DNA of 64,000 bases from CAWFZT01 sp963820415. Its GTDB lineage: Bacteria; Chloroflexota; Anaerolineae; Anaerolineales; Anaerolineaceae. The position numbers and the translations under genes were made by a program. Shown in pieces: positions 7,617-16,809 of this stretch. Under the pieces are notes generated by a model. It did no database searches. It was not told the DNA's origin and saw only the letters and a list, made by a program, of their open reading frames with translations. How positions within the stretch are numbered: position 1 is the stretch's first letter; the number at the start of each line of letters is the position of its first letter. Location: contig CAWFZT010000006.1 of assembly GCA_963820415.1 (NCBI GenBank), forward strand, positions 496,001 to 560,000, given 5' to 3'.

Positions 7617-7710
7617 ATATACGGGTATAAATTCATGCCGGCTGTTCGAGCTTAGAATAAAGAGACGTAAGTTTCGGGCGCTCTCCTAGATGGGAGAGCG
7701 TTTTTTTGTG
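7617..7710 (+). repeat. DUF35-tail/terminator repeat, copy B
   Basis: Codons for YGYKFMPAVRA and a TAG stop (7620-7655) are followed by an AAAGAG-type spacer and a strong hairpin at 7679-7700 with seven Ts. The reading frame upstream ends within about 30 bases at the attC2 junction, so only the tail of the DUF35 gene is present. It closes cargo unit 1 (the integron relic). Confidence 0.85.
7679..7707 (+). terminator. Terminator of repeat copy B
   Basis: The arms CGCTCTCC (7679-7686) and GGAGAGCG (7693-7700) pair perfectly and are followed by TTTTTTT. It is the best preserved terminator of the repeat family. Confidence 0.85.
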
Positions 7711-8002
7711 GCACTTTACCTTAATACACCTGCCAAATTACAACTTATGACAGGTCGAGGAATTAATTGAATTTAGAGGTTCGTTTATTATCCCTACTTC
7801 TTATATTTACAGCGTTAATTAGAATAAAATGGTTTTATAGATAGTTTGCCTCTTTAATTAGGAATATAATAACAAGACGTTTTTACTGTATTGATAAAAT
7901 CTGAAAAATATGTTTGGGCGCTTCGCAAAATAGTCACAATAGATCTTTTTAGTATTCATAACAGGCCCAGGTAGCGATTTGTCTTTACTAAGGAGGATAC
8001 TG
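7711..8002. other. AT-rich gap before the MBL-fold gene
   Basis: About 290 bases with no protein gene or RNA gene that I can recognise. Composition is strongly AT-rich. Its only clear element is the AGGAGG ribosome site at 7991-7996 for the next gene. It may be degraded foreign DNA. Confidence 0.5.
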
Positions 8003-8860
8003 ATGAGCGCCGAGAGTTACCACTTTAAAGTTGGGACATTTGAATGTATTTTGGTAAACGATGGCACGCTGGCATATACTGAGCCAGCCTCGGTTCATTT
8101 TGCCAACGCACCATTAGACCGCCTTGAACAGGCGCTACATGCATATAATATCCAGCTCGATCAATGGAAGGAATGGATAAGCCCATTGCCATGCCTGGTG
8201 ATCAAGACCGGTGAGCATCTCGTGTTGGTGGATACCGGATTGGGGCATATCGATTGGGGACCCAATGCTGGTAAGCTTTTGACAAGCCTGCAGTCCGAGG
8301 GTATCATGCCGGACGACATCGACACCGTTATCCTTACTCATGCCCATGGAGACCACATTGGGGGTACTACCGACTCTGAGGGGAATGCAGCCTTCCCTAA
8401 AGCTCAGTATTTCCTGAGAAAAGAGGAGTGGGATTTCTGGACCTCCGAAACAACTCTTGCTCATCCAGATCACAATTGGATGACTTTCTTCGTTGACAGA
8501 AATCTCCTGCCTATCAAAGATCGGGTCCGTCTAGTTGAGCAGGATAAGGAAATTGTGCCCGGTATCCACAACCTGTTTGCGCCCGGACATACTCCCGGCA
8601 ATATGGCGCTAGCTGTTGTCTCGGGCGGTGAGCAACTGTTGTGCCTTGGCGATATTATTACCCATCCTATCCACCTCGAACAACCTGAATGGCACATCTC
8701 GCCCGATTGCGACCCAAAGCAGTCTGTGCTCACTAGACGACGATTGCTTAGGCGCGCGGCAGACGACCATACCCTCATTTTTGCCTTCCATTTTGATTTC
8801 CCTGGTCTAGGCTATGCCCATGCGCAAGAGGAGGCATGGAAATGGCAATCGTATCAGTGA
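8003..8860 (+). CDS. MBL-fold metallohydrolase
   Basis: A 285-residue metallo-beta-lactamase-fold hydrolase. The di-metal motif THAHGDHIGG lies at 112-121, further ligands at the His of FAPGHTPGN and the Asp of LCLGDIITHP, and a C-terminal His in FAFHFDFPG. The family includes lactonases, arylsulfatases and other hydrolases; the closest look is the quorum-quenching/AttM-like or general MBL class, and the substrate is not known. The ATG at 8003 is set by a perfect AGGAGG six bases upstream. The gene is the only cargo between repeat copies B and C, with a DUF35-like sequence resuming 20 bases after its stop. Confidence 0.85.
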   Translation: MSAESYHFKVGTFECILVNDGTLAYTEPASVHFANAPLDRLEQALHAYNIQLDQWKEWISPLPCLVIKTGEHLVLVDTGLGHIDWGPNAGKLLTSLQSEGIMPDDIDTVILTHAHGDHIGGTTDSEGNAAFPKAQYFLRKEEWDFWTSETTLAHPDHNWMTFFVDRNLLPIKDRVRLVEQDKEIVPGIHNLFAPGHTPGNMALAVVSGGEQLLCLGDIITHPIHLEQPEWHISPDCDPKQSVLTRRRLLRRAADDHTLIFAFHFDFPGLGYAHAQEEAWKWQSYQ

Positions 8861-8879
8861 CAATCTAGGATCCTACAAA

Positions 8880-9000
8880 ATAACTCGCACAATCTCGGCG
8901 CGGTCAAGGTCCGATTTACGGGTATAAATTCAGGCCGGCGGTTCGCGTTTAGTCAAAGAGGATATTAGAAGCGCTCTCCAGCCATGCAGGCCGCTTTTTG
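8880..9000 (+). repeat. DUF35-tail/terminator repeat, copy C
   Basis: From 8917 the sequence codes YGYKFRPAVRV plus a TAG stop. Weaker similarity to the DUF35 gene extends further back, to a stretch reading ITRTI (8880-8894) that matches VTRRI in the parent, in a shifted frame. The terminator at 8970-8999 has lost part of its pairing but keeps AGCGCTCTCC and the T-run. A promoter-like sequence follows directly. Confidence 0.8.
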
Positions 9001-9026
9001 GTTGTGGGTTGGGAGCGGGTTATAAT
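8998..9026 (+). promoter_or_regulatory. Promoter-like sequence fused to copy C terminator
   Basis: TTGGTT (8998-9003), a 17-base spacer and a perfect TATAAT (9021-9026). The -35 box overlaps the last Ts of the terminator. The first gene of the Weimberg cluster starts 34 bases after the -10 box. Copies D and E carry the same arrangement. Confidence 0.6.
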
Positions 9027-9059
9027 TGACCAAGCTAATCTTAGTAGAATGGTGAAACC

Positions 9060-9875
9060 ATGAAACTGACCCGATACGCCACCCAACATGCCCCACGCTG
9101 GGCCGCGGATACCCATTGGCTCGTTGACACTTTCGACCTGCGCAGCCTGCTCGAAACGCCCCGCTCAGACATCAACAGTTTTATTGAACGCAGCTTAACC
9201 GCTGAACCCGCCCAGGGCTCCTGGCTGGCGCCCATCGAGGCCACCCAGGAAGTGTGGGCCAGCGGCGTTACATACCAGCGCAGTCGCGAGGCGCGCCATG
9301 CCGAATCGAATACGGGCGATATTTATGACCGCGTTTACGCAGCCCAACGTCCGGAACTATTCTTCAAGGCCATCGGTTGGCGCGTGATCGGCCATCAACA
9401 ACCGGCTCGCTATCGCGCCGATAGTGATTGGAACGTGCCCGAGCCCGAGCTGACCCTGGTCATAAATCAGCAGGGTGAGATCGTCGGTTACACAGCCGGC
9501 AATGATATGTCCTCGCGCAGCATCGAAGGCGAGAATCCACTCTACCTGCCGCAGGCCAAAGTCTATAATGCCTCCTGTTCGCTTGGCCCTGCCATTCAAA
9601 TCCAGGATGTCGATAGGCTGAACGATTTACCGATTGCAATCTCGATTGAGCGCGCCGGCCAGCCAGTTTTTCACGGGAATACGCGTACGTCTAATATGAA
9701 TTGAAAATTGGAAGAACTGGTGGCTTATCTCTATCGTGAATTAAGTTTCCCGCAGGGAGTGTTTCTACTGACCGGAACCGGCATCGTGCCACCCGAAAAG
9801 TTTACCCTTGCCCACGGTGACAACGTGATCATCACGGTGGGTGACTTGACCCTGGCAAATGAAATAGGCGCGTAA
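9060..9875 (+). pseudogene. FAH-family 2-keto-3-deoxypentonate dehydratase, interrupted by TGA
   Basis: The reading frame codes a 271-residue protein of the fumarylacetoacetate hydrolase fold, except for one in-frame TGA at 9702-9704. After it the homology continues in the same frame (KLEELVAYLYREL, FPQGVFLLTGTGIVPP) to the TAA at 9873. The Arg expected before KLEELV suggests a CGA-to-TGA change. The motifs NVPEPELTLV, GNDMSSRSIEGENPLYLP and the metal-binding acidic residues are those of the XylX-like subfamily, which dehydrates 2-keto-3-deoxyxylonate or -arabonate to alpha-ketoglutarate semialdehyde. The next two genes code the following and preceding steps of the same pathway. As read, the gene yields a 214-residue truncated protein, unless the stop is a sequencing error. 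Confidence 0.82.
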
Positions 9876-9881
9876 ACAACC

Positions 9882-11336
9882 ATGAAAACCAACCTAAAGA
9901 CCTACCAGAATCTGATTGGCGGCGAGTGGGTGGCCACCGGCCGCGGGGAGTTGTTCGAAAACCGCAATCCGGCTGATGGCAAGGATGTCGTGGGGTTATT
10001 CCCAAAAGCGAGCGTGGAAGATGCCCGGTCTGCCCTTTCGTCGGCGCGTTCAGCGCTGCCAGGCTGGGCCAATACCCCGCCGCCCGCCCGCGGCGTCATC
10101 CTGGATAAGGCCAGTCAAATTATCTCAGCCCGCCTGGATGAAATGGCGACCATCTTGACCCGCGAAGAGGGCAAGACGCTGGCCGAAGCCAAAGGCGAAG
10201 TGACGCGTGCCCGCGATATTTGCCGTTACTATGGCGGCGAAGGATGGCGTTACGGCGGGCAGGTTTTACCAAGCAGCCTCGGCGGTGAACTGCTCTACAC
10301 GCGGCGGGAATCCCTGGGGGTGGTCTGCATCATTACCCCTTGGAACTTCCCCATTGCCATTCCGGCCTGGAAGATTGCTCCGGCATTGATCTACGGTAAT
10401 ACGGTCGTATTCAAGCCCGCCAAAGATGCGCCTCTGATTGGATTGATGCTGGTGCAGGCGTTGGTGGAAGCCGGGTTGCCGCCTGGTGTGATCAATTACC
10501 TTACCGGTGATGGCTCAACCATCGGCGTCGAGATGGTGAGCAACCCCGGCGTGAACGGCATCAGCTTCACTGGTTCGCGCGAGGTGGGCGTAGGGATTTA
10601 CCAGCAGGCCATCGTGAACATGCCGCGTGTCCAATTGGAGATGGGTGGGAAGAACGCTCTCGTCGTCTTGCAGGATGCCACCCTGGACCTGGCGGTTGAC
10701 CTGGCGGTAAAGGGCGGATTTGGCTTGACCGGGCAGGCCTGTACGGCCACCAGCCGGGTGATCGTGGAAGAGCCTGTCGCAGACGCGTTTGTGTCTGCCC
10801 TGGCGAAAGCTGCCCGTAACCTGGTGGTTGGCAACGGCCTGGAGGCCGGCGTGCAAATGGGGCCGACGGTGAATCGCGCCCAGCTTGAGATTGATTTTAA
10901 ATACATGAAACTCGGCCAAACTGAGGGAGCGAAGTTACTGGCTGGCGGCGAGATTGATGAACGGGTGGGCTATTACGCGCAAGCGACGGTCTTTGACTAC
11001 GTTGAGCCAACCATGCGCATCGCCCAGGAAGAAATCTTTGGACCGGTCATCAGTGTGATGCGCGCCAAAAACCTGGACGACGCCATCGAGAAAGCCAATT
11101 CGGTCAGTTTTGGTTTAACCGCAGGGGTGGTGACCAATGACTTGCAGAAGGCCTTCGCCTTTGCCAATCGCGCCGAAGCGGGTGTGGTGAAAATCAACGA
11201 GCCGACTACCGGCCTGGCGCTCAACGCGCCTTTTGGCGGCTTTAAGCAATCCAGCGCCAATACCTTCAAGGAACAGGGGCAGGCGGCTTTGGATTTCTAT
11301 ACACGTACGAAAACGATTTATATGGGACATGGATGA
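9882..11336 (+). CDS. Alpha-ketoglutarate semialdehyde dehydrogenase (ALDH family)
   Basis: A 484-residue NAD(P)-dependent aldehyde dehydrogenase of normal length. Present are the N-terminal catalytic Asn in PWNFPIAIPAWKIAP, the cofactor Lys in VFKPAKDAP, the GSREVG Rossmann turn, the general base Glu253 in EMGGKN and the nucleophile Cys287 in GQACTATSR. Context points to oxidation of alpha-ketoglutarate semialdehyde to alpha-ketoglutarate, the last step of the oxidative Weimberg pentose pathway. It starts six bases after the FAH gene's final stop and overlaps the dehydratase start by four bases (ATGA), so the three genes form one operon. It is the only one of the three that is intact. Confidence 0.88.
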   Translation: MKTNLKTYQNLIGGEWVATGRGELFENRNPADGKDVVGLFPKASVEDARSALSSARSALPGWANTPPPARGVILDKASQIISARLDEMATILTREEGKTLAEAKGEVTRARDICRYYGGEGWRYGGQVLPSSLGGELLYTRRESLGVVCIITPWNFPIAIPAWKIAPALIYGNTVVFKPAKDAPLIGLMLVQALVEAGLPPGVINYLTGDGSTIGVEMVSNPGVNGISFTGSREVGVGIYQQAIVNMPRVQLEMGGKNALVVLQDATLDLAVDLAVKGGFGLTGQACTATSRVIVEEPVADAFVSALAKAARNLVVGNGLEAGVQMGPTVNRAQLEIDFKYMKLGQTEGAKLLAGGEIDERVGYYAQATVFDYVEPTMRIAQEEIFGPVISVMRAKNLDDAIEKANSVSFGLTAGVVTNDLQKAFAFANRAEAGVVKINEPTTGLALNAPFGGFKQSSANTFKEQGQAALDFYTRTKTIYMGHG

Positions 11337-13301
11337 TCTCAATCATGATGAATAACCAAGCTGATCTCTCTGATGCGGATTTATATGCTGTAAATACCCA
11401 TGCGCCGGGTCCTGCCGGACAACTGCCCCTGCCTGCCGAGTGGTTACGAGAAACAGCCAGTGGCAATGTATTCGGCTGGACCCAGGATGCGGCCATGGGC
11501 TGGAATCCAGCCCAGTTGGGCAGGCCTGAATTTTTGATCCTCAGCACCCAGGGCGGCATTCGCGCCGCCGACGGCGCACCGGTTGCCCTGGGTTATCATA
11601 CCGGGCACTGGGAGGTTGGTCTGTTGGCCCAGGCTGCCGCAGAAGAATTGAAGCGGCTGGATACGATCCCCTTTGCGGGATTTGTCAGCGATCCATGCGA
11701 CGGTCGCACCCAGGGAACGACCGGCATGATGGACAGCCTGGCTTATCGCAATGATGCCGCCATTGTCCTGCGGCGGCTGATCCGTTCTCTGCCAACCCGG
11801 CGCGGCGTGATCGGCATCGCCACCTGTGACAAAGGCCTGCCTGCCATGATGATGGCGCTCGCCGCCCAAAAGTCGTTGCCTTGCATCCTCGTTCCCGGCG
11901 GCGTAACCTTATTACCCGAGCAAGGCGAAGATGCCGGAAAAGTACAATCCCTGGGCGCACGATTTTCCCACGGGCTGCTCACCCTCGCCGAGGCTTCCGA
12001 GCTTGGCTGCCGCGGCCTGCGCCTCGCCGGGTGGAGGGTGCCAATTCCTCGGAACGGCGGCCACCAGCCAGGTTGTCGCCGAAGCCCTGGGACTGGCCGT
12101 CACGCACTCGGCGCTTGCCCCGTCCGGCCAGCCGATCTGGCTGGATGTGGCCAGGCGTTCGGCCCGCGCCCTGGTTGAAATGGCATCCCAAAAAATCACG
12201 CTAAGTGACATTCTTACTCCCGATGCATTGCACAATGCCATGACCACTCACGCGGCTTTTGGCGGCAGTACGAATTTGTTGCTGCACATCCCCGCCATTG
12301 CCCACGCGGCCAATTTGCCGCGTCCAGGCGTTGACGATTGGATAAGGATAAATCGGCAAACTCCGCGCCTTGTGGATGTCTTGCCAAACGGACCGGTCGG
12401 GTATGGCACTGTTCAGGTTTTCCTGGCCGGAGGCGTGCCCGAGGTCATGCTGCATTTGCGCGCTCTGGGCTTGCTGCGTTTGGGTGTCCGCACGGTCAAT
12501 GGGAACACGCTGGGCGAAGCCCTCGATCTGTGGGAACACAGCCAGCGCCGTCGAATATTGCGCCAACGTCTTGAAGCGCTGGACGGCGTTCACCCCGACG
12601 ATGTGATCATGAATCCCGCCCAGGCGCGCCAACGCGGCCTGACCAGTACCATCACTTTTCTGACCGGTAATCTCGCCCCGCAGGGGGCCATCATCAAGAG
12701 CACTGCGATTGATCCGAGCGTCGTGGATCCGGATGGCGTCTATCGAAAGACCGGCCCGGCGCGCGTGTTCACCCGCGAACATGCCGCCATTGCCGCGGTC
12801 AAAGGTCTCAACGACCGCCCGGTCAAAGCGGGCGACGTGATCATCTTGATCGGTTGCGGCCCACTCGGGACCGGGATGGAAGAAACTTACCAGTTGACCT
12901 CGGCGCTGCGCTACCTGCCCGAAGGCAAAACCATCGCCTTGCTGACCGATGCGAGGTTTAGCGGCGTGAGCACCGGCGCCTGCATCGGTCACATCGGCCC
13001 CGAAGCGTTAGCCGGCGGTCCGATTGGCCGCCTGCGCGATGGCGACCTCATTCGTATCCAGGTCGATCGCGTCAACCTTACCGGGCAAATCGATCTCATC
13101 AGCGAAGAGAACCAGCGCTTTGACGCAGCCGAGGGCGCCCTGATCCTGGCGGGGCGCCCACCTCATCCGGATTTACAGCCAAATCCGGAGCTGCCAGAGG
13201 ATACCCGCCTGTGGGCGAGCCTCCAAAACATCAGCGGCGGCACGTGGGGCGGCTGTGTCTATGATGTCGATAAAATTCTCGAGCGCCTGAAAGATAGGTA
13301 A
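11333..13301 (+). pseudogene. YjhG/YagF-type D-xylonate dehydratase, frameshifted
   Basis: Two overlapping frames together give a 655-residue IlvD/Edd-family protein, exactly the length of E. coli YjhG. The first frame (11333 to about 12014) carries SDPCDGRTQGTTGM and CDKGLPAMMMALAAQ; the second, from about 12015, carries ACASPGGGCQFLGTAATSQ, HAAFGGSTNLLLHIPAIAH and ARFSGVSTGACIGH. One extra G in CGCGGCC at 12011-12017 separates them. The conserved Cys residues hold an iron-sulfur cluster in this family. The enzyme dehydrates D-xylonate to 2-keto-3-deoxyxylonate, the first step feeding the FAH enzyme and dehydrogenase encoded upstream. The start overlaps the dehydrogenase stop; an ATG at 11345 is an alternative. 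Confidence 0.85.
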
Positions 13302-13417
13302 TGCCGTCCACAAAACACTTTTCACTACGCCAGGGAGGGGGTGAAACCCTGGTGCAAACTGACATGCCGGTAAAGAGGATCACCCGCCGCATTTGCTACC
13401 TATCAGTGAGAACGTGC

Positions 13418-13458
13418 TTGACATAACACTGATATTAGTGTACACTATATATAGTGTA
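13418..13458 (+). promoter_or_regulatory. Promoter and palindromic operator of the VapBC-like pair
   Basis: TTGACA (13418-13423), 17 bases, then TACACT (13441-13446). The -10 lies in two overlapping palindromes, TAGTGTACACTA (13436-13447) and TACACTATATATAGTGTA (13441-13458). This is the arrangement expected for autorepression by a toxin-antitoxin complex. Upstream, at 13330-13352, is a 6-bp hairpin (CCAGGG/CCCTGG) without a T-run. Confidence 0.75.
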
Positions 13459-13483
13459 TATAAACTTTGGCTGGAGGAATGCA

Positions 13484-13705
13484 ATGTTTCAGAATATTAC
13501 CTTAAGTGCAGAGAAAACCTTGATCGAGCAAGCGCGCCGACGTGCTGAAACCAACCATACGACCCTCAATGCCGAGTTTCGGCGGTGGTTGGAACAGTAT
13601 GTGGAGGTTCCTCAAACGGCTGTTGAGTTAGCAGATTTAATGGATCGGTTAGGCTATGCCAGGTCCAGGAAGACCTTTACGCGGGATGAACTGAATGAGC
13701 GATAA
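13484..13705 (+). CDS. VapB-like antitoxin
   Basis: A 73-residue protein whose N-terminal half (FQNITLSAEKTLIEQARRRA, then LNAEFRRWLEQY) looks like a ribbon-helix-helix DNA-binding domain, followed by an acidic, charged C-terminal tail likely to bind the toxin. It should neutralise the PIN-domain ribonuclease encoded next and repress their shared promoter. The ATG at 13484 follows TGGAGG; an in-frame start at 13454 lies inside the operator and is unlikely. The gene overlaps the toxin start by 11 bases. Confidence 0.8.
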   Translation: MFQNITLSAEKTLIEQARRRAETNHTTLNAEFRRWLEQYVEVPQTAVELADLMDRLGYARSRKTFTRDELNER

Positions 13706-14117
13706 ATATTTCATTGACACGAACATTTTTATCTACTGCTTCGACGATCAACAACCGGAGAAGAAATCGCGATCGCTTGAATTGGTTGCGGATGCGTTGC
13801 AAACTGGAAAAGGGGTGATCAGTTGGCAAGTGATACAAGAGTTTTTAAACGTGTCAACGCGAAAGTTCCTTGTGCCTTTGAAACCAGAAGATGCAAAAGT
13901 CTATCTTCAAAAAGTTTTACACCCACTCTGCCATGTATTTCCTGATCTAAATTTATATGAAACTGCCTTGGATATCTACCGGGAAACAGGTTATTCATTT
14001 TATGATTTTATGATCGTAGCCAGTGCATTGCGAGGGGGATGTTCAAATCTCTATTCAGAGGATTTACACGCCGGGCATCAGGTAGGTAGATGTATAGTTG
14101 TGAATCCCTTTGTCTAG
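13695..14117 (+). CDS. VapC-like PIN-domain toxin
   Basis: A 140-residue PIN-domain nuclease. The first catalytic acid is Asp8 in FIDTNIFIYCF, the middle Glu lies in WQVIQEFLNVS and the last acids near YDFMIVASAL. VapC toxins cut tRNA or rRNA and are held in check by the antitoxin. The start overlaps the antitoxin gene, the usual translational coupling. Its stop lies just before an MFS transporter fragment, so the pair appears to have inserted into or next to that gene. Confidence 0.85.
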   Translation: MSDKYFIDTNIFIYCFDDQQPEKKSRSLELVADALQTGKGVISWQVIQEFLNVSTRKFLVPLKPEDAKVYLQKVLHPLCHVFPDLNLYETALDIYRETGYSFYDFMIVASALRGGCSNLYSEDLHAGHQVGRCIVVNPFV

Positions 14118-14136
14118 AGTGCTTCCATCCAGATGT

Positions 14137-14838
14137 AAGGGCGTTTCTTACATTGCCGTGGTGATCATGCTTGCCATGATGCGCTCTAACGAACTGCTCA
14201 TCACCCCGCCAGTATCGCGCGCCAAAGGCCAGCTCCAGGAAGGTTTCAAGTATGTCGTCTCCACGCCTATCCTCGGTTCTGTCCTGCTGATGATAGCCAT
14301 CATCGGTACGCTCACTTTTGAATTCCAGGTCAGTCTGCCGCTGATCGCCGAGTTTACATTTAAAGGGAATGCCAGCAGTTACGCTTTCTTGACCGCTTCA
14401 ATGGGGTTCGGGGCGGCTATCGGGGGGATTTTCTTCGCCAGCCGTAAAGGCATCACGCCTTACAAACTGATCAGCGCCTCCCTGCTGTTCGGGCTGGCGG
14501 TTCTGACGGCGGCTTGCATGCCAAGCCTGCTGCTCACAGGGCTGGCCCTGGTGTTGGTAGGGATCTGGTCGATCAACTTCTCCTCGCTCGGCAACAGCAC
14601 CTTGCAACTCAACAGCTCGCCGCAAATGCGCGGCCGGGTCATGTCTTTCTGGTCGATGGCTTTTCTTGGCTCTACTACCATCGGGGGGCCCATCGTCGGC
14701 TGGTTTGCCGAAGTAGCCGGGGCGCGCTGGGGTCTGGCATTGGGCGGTCTGGCCGCCCTGATCGCTACGGTTTTAGGAGCGCTCACCTTGCGCAAATTGC
14801 AGACCGGTAAAACGGCCGCAGCCGGGCAGGAGCCATAG
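14137..14838 (+). pseudogene. MFS transporter, C-terminal half only
   Basis: About 230 residues matching the second half of an EntS/TetV-like major facilitator transporter: GQLQEGFKYVVSTPIL marks the central loop and six hydrophobic segments follow, with the motif MRGRVMSFWSMAFLG typical of the last helices. The N-terminal six helices are absent and the frame begins directly after the PIN toxin gene, with no ribosome site. I read it as a remnant whose 5' half was lost when the toxin-antitoxin pair arrived. Its GC-rich composition resembles the chromosome. Confidence 0.8.
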
Positions 14839-14983
14839 GCATTGCTGATTTCCCTGCTGGGCGAAGTCGCCCGGCAAGTGGGCGCAAGATAAGCATATAA
14901 TTGGCCTGAAGGATCAGCCAACGGCCCAGAAGACCAAGATCGGACAAGTTTAATATTCAACCTAATCTCAAGAGGTAAAAAAT

Positions 14984-15118
14984 GCATTTAGCGTGATCTC
15001 TGGCATTGTGCCGATGGTCGAAGTTTCTCCGCTGGAACAGGCTTCCCAGGCTTTTGAAAAAATGGTATCCTCGAAAGTGCATTTCCGATCGGTTTTAAAG
15101 ATGGACGGGAACGCTTGA
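14984..15118 (+). pseudogene. Zinc-type alcohol dehydrogenase, C-terminal remnant
   Basis: A frame without start codon reads AFSVISGIVPMVEVSPLEQ, then ASQAFEKMVSSKVHFRSVLK and ends at the TGA at 15116. This is the closing segment of medium-chain (MDR) alcohol dehydrogenases, where P-LEQA-AFEKM-S-K--FR-VL is typical. Only about 45 of some 340 residues remain. Between it and the MFS fragment lies a hairpin (GGGCGA/TCGCCC) near 14860. Confidence 0.7.
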
Positions 15119-15170
15119 ATTCTTCCCGAAGCAGGCGCCAAAATATCTAAACCTTAGAAAAGAGTCAACC

Positions 15171-15875
15171 ATGCAGGACATCTTAACGATCATCCAAGAA
15201 AGGCGCTCTGTCCGGATGCCCTTCGATCCGGAACGCCCGATTGCCAGGCAAGACCTGGTTCAGATTCTGGAAGCAGGCCGCTGGGCGCCCACCGCCCACA
15301 ATATGCAGAACTTTGAAATCATCGTCGTCGACGATAAAAAAATTCTGAAAGAGATCGGAGATATCAAAAGCGCCCTCTCCGATATCTTCATCCAGGAAAA
15401 CTACCAGCAACTGTCTTTTTCAGAAGAAGAGCTGCTTCATAAGAAAGTTGGGCTGCTCGCCGCCATGTTCCCGCTTTCCTGGAGGACGCCCGGCGTCAAA
15501 CCGGTTGTGGAAGAAGGTAGATCGCGCCCCTTTCCGGTCTGCCCCACCCTGCTGATTGTGCTTTACGATCCCAGCAAGAGGGCGCCGGCTTCGCAGGGGG
15601 ATTTCCTGGGCATCATCAGCCTGGGCTGTATGATGGAGAACCTGTGGTTGATGGCCAATTCGTTGAACATCAATTTCCAAATCATCAGCGCCTTGAGCAA
15701 CGGTGCGGCCGAAAGAGAAGTCAAGCGCATTCTGGCTGTCCCCGAACCTTTGAAAATTGCCTTCAGCGTCCGCTTAGGTTATGCGACTGTGGCGCCGCCG
15801 CATAATTTGAGGGTGCGCCGGGATATAGAAGATTTCAGTCACCATAACCACTTCGGAAACAAGGGGATTGATTAG
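15171..15875 (+). CDS. Nitroreductase-family flavoprotein
   Basis: A 234-residue FMN-binding oxidoreductase. The N-terminal IIQERRSVRMPFD with the Arg pair that grips the FMN phosphate, the RWAPTAHNMQNFEIIVV segment and the central LGCMMENLWLMANSLNINFQ helix are all characteristic. It transfers hydride from NAD(P)H to nitro-aromatics, quinones or an unknown substrate. It starts 52 bases after the alcohol dehydrogenase remnant and ends two bases before the next gene, with which it is probably co-transcribed. Confidence 0.85.
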   Translation: MQDILTIIQERRSVRMPFDPERPIARQDLVQILEAGRWAPTAHNMQNFEIIVVDDKKILKEIGDIKSALSDIFIQENYQQLSFSEEELLHKKVGLLAAMFPLSWRTPGVKPVVEEGRSRPFPVCPTLLIVLYDPSKRAPASQGDFLGIISLGCMMENLWLMANSLNINFQIISALSNGAAEREVKRILAVPEPLKIAFSVRLGYATVAPPHNLRVRRDIEDFSHHNHFGNKGID

Positions 15876-15877
15876 TC

Positions 15878-16459
15878 ATGATTTTACCTTTAATTATTTT
15901 GGGCGCGCTGATATTCCTTATTCTTCTTTGGGTATTGGGATCTATCTCTAAACGGAAACGCGATGCCATCTGGAGGCAGCTCGCCGTCGAACTGGGGGCC
16001 GAGTTCGTTGAGAGTGGATTCTTCCGCTCCAGCAATGTGCAAGCGCACGTCAAGGATTGCACGGTTACCCTGGACGTCTACTCGATGCCGTCAGGGGACT
16101 CCAGTACTACCTACACGCGTTTGAAAGCTCCCCTTCAAGACTTGCAGGGACTTCAGTTCACGCTCTCTCGAAAAAGCCTGGTCACTAAATTAGACAAAGC
16201 CCTGGGCGCTAAAGAAATTGCCACCGGAGACGCGGAGTTTGACCACGCCTTTGCGATCAGGGGCATTGATGAAGCCAAGGTGCGGGCTTTGTTTTCGAAC
16301 CAGAAAATTCGCCAGTTGCTTCAGACAGAGGTCTCTGCCACCGGTTTCCTTAGAGGCAACGTGCTGGATCTTGAGGTAGAAGGCGACCTCAAGGATATCG
16401 CACGGCTCAAATCTCTCTTCGAGGTGTTTGGGGAGCTGCCGAATCAGTTAGAAGGATGA
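15878..16459 (+). CDS. Membrane-anchored hypothetical protein
   Basis: A 193-residue protein with one N-terminal transmembrane helix (residues 2-22, ILPLIILGALIFLILLWVL), a short basic stop-transfer stretch (SKRKR) and a soluble domain of mixed alpha/beta character. I do not recognise a named family; the layout resembles small conserved proteins that place a globular domain on the inner face of the membrane. It follows the nitroreductase stop by two bases. Repeat copy D begins 120 bases after its end. Confidence 0.55.
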   Translation: MILPLIILGALIFLILLWVLGSISKRKRDAIWRQLAVELGAEFVESGFFRSSNVQAHVKDCTVTLDVYSMPSGDSSTTYTRLKAPLQDLQGLQFTLSRKSLVTKLDKALGAKEIATGDAEFDHAFAIRGIDEAKVRALFSNQKIRQLLQTEVSATGFLRGNVLDLEVEGDLKDIARLKSLFEVFGELPNQLEG

Positions 16460-16579
16460 CTTTCTGACCGCCAATGGGCAATCGGGCGGGAGTAGCATAT
16501 GGGTACACTCTTTGCGCCTTGACATACTCGCAGGGAAGTTAGCATAGCCGCACCTGTGAACCCTTAGAATTGGTGAGAG

Positions 16580-16660
16580 GGCGTAAATTAAGGCCGGCGG
16601 TTCGACCTCTGAATAAAGAAAACTTGAGAAGTGCACTGATTAAATGAAGCGCGCTTTTCT
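16580..16660 (+). repeat. DUF35-tail/terminator repeat, copy D
   Basis: The coding part reads GRKLRPAVRPL with the GGCCGGCGGTTCGA core intact but the stop displaced by a small change. The AATAAAGAAAACTTGAGAAG spacer matches copies A and B. The terminator stem (16630-16650) is weakened by substitutions but keeps GCGCGCTTTT. It closes the 7.6-kb cargo unit. Confidence 0.75.
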
Positions 16661-16661
16661 G

Positions 16662-16689
16662 TTGCTTATAGGATGGGGAAGACTATAAT
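16662..16689 (+). promoter_or_regulatory. Promoter-like sequence after copy D
   Basis: TTGCTT (16662-16667), a 16-base spacer and TATAAT (16684-16689), aligned base for base with the corresponding stretch after copies C and E. It could transcribe the AT-rich gene starting at 16810. Confidence 0.5.
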
Positions 16690-16809
16690 AATATTGATAG
16701 GGGATTATGGAAAATATTGGCAATAGCCAAGCGTGTTTATCATCTAATATCCCTTATCAGGTGTGGTATCGGGCACAATTGCTGAATTATTAGCCTCCTC
16801 AAACGTAAA

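Noticed and set aside
13330..13352. CCAGGG/CCCTGG hairpin after the xylonate dehydratase gene as a terminator
   Set aside because: Short stem, purine-rich loop and no T-run; it may help to end transcription but I do not list it as a terminator.
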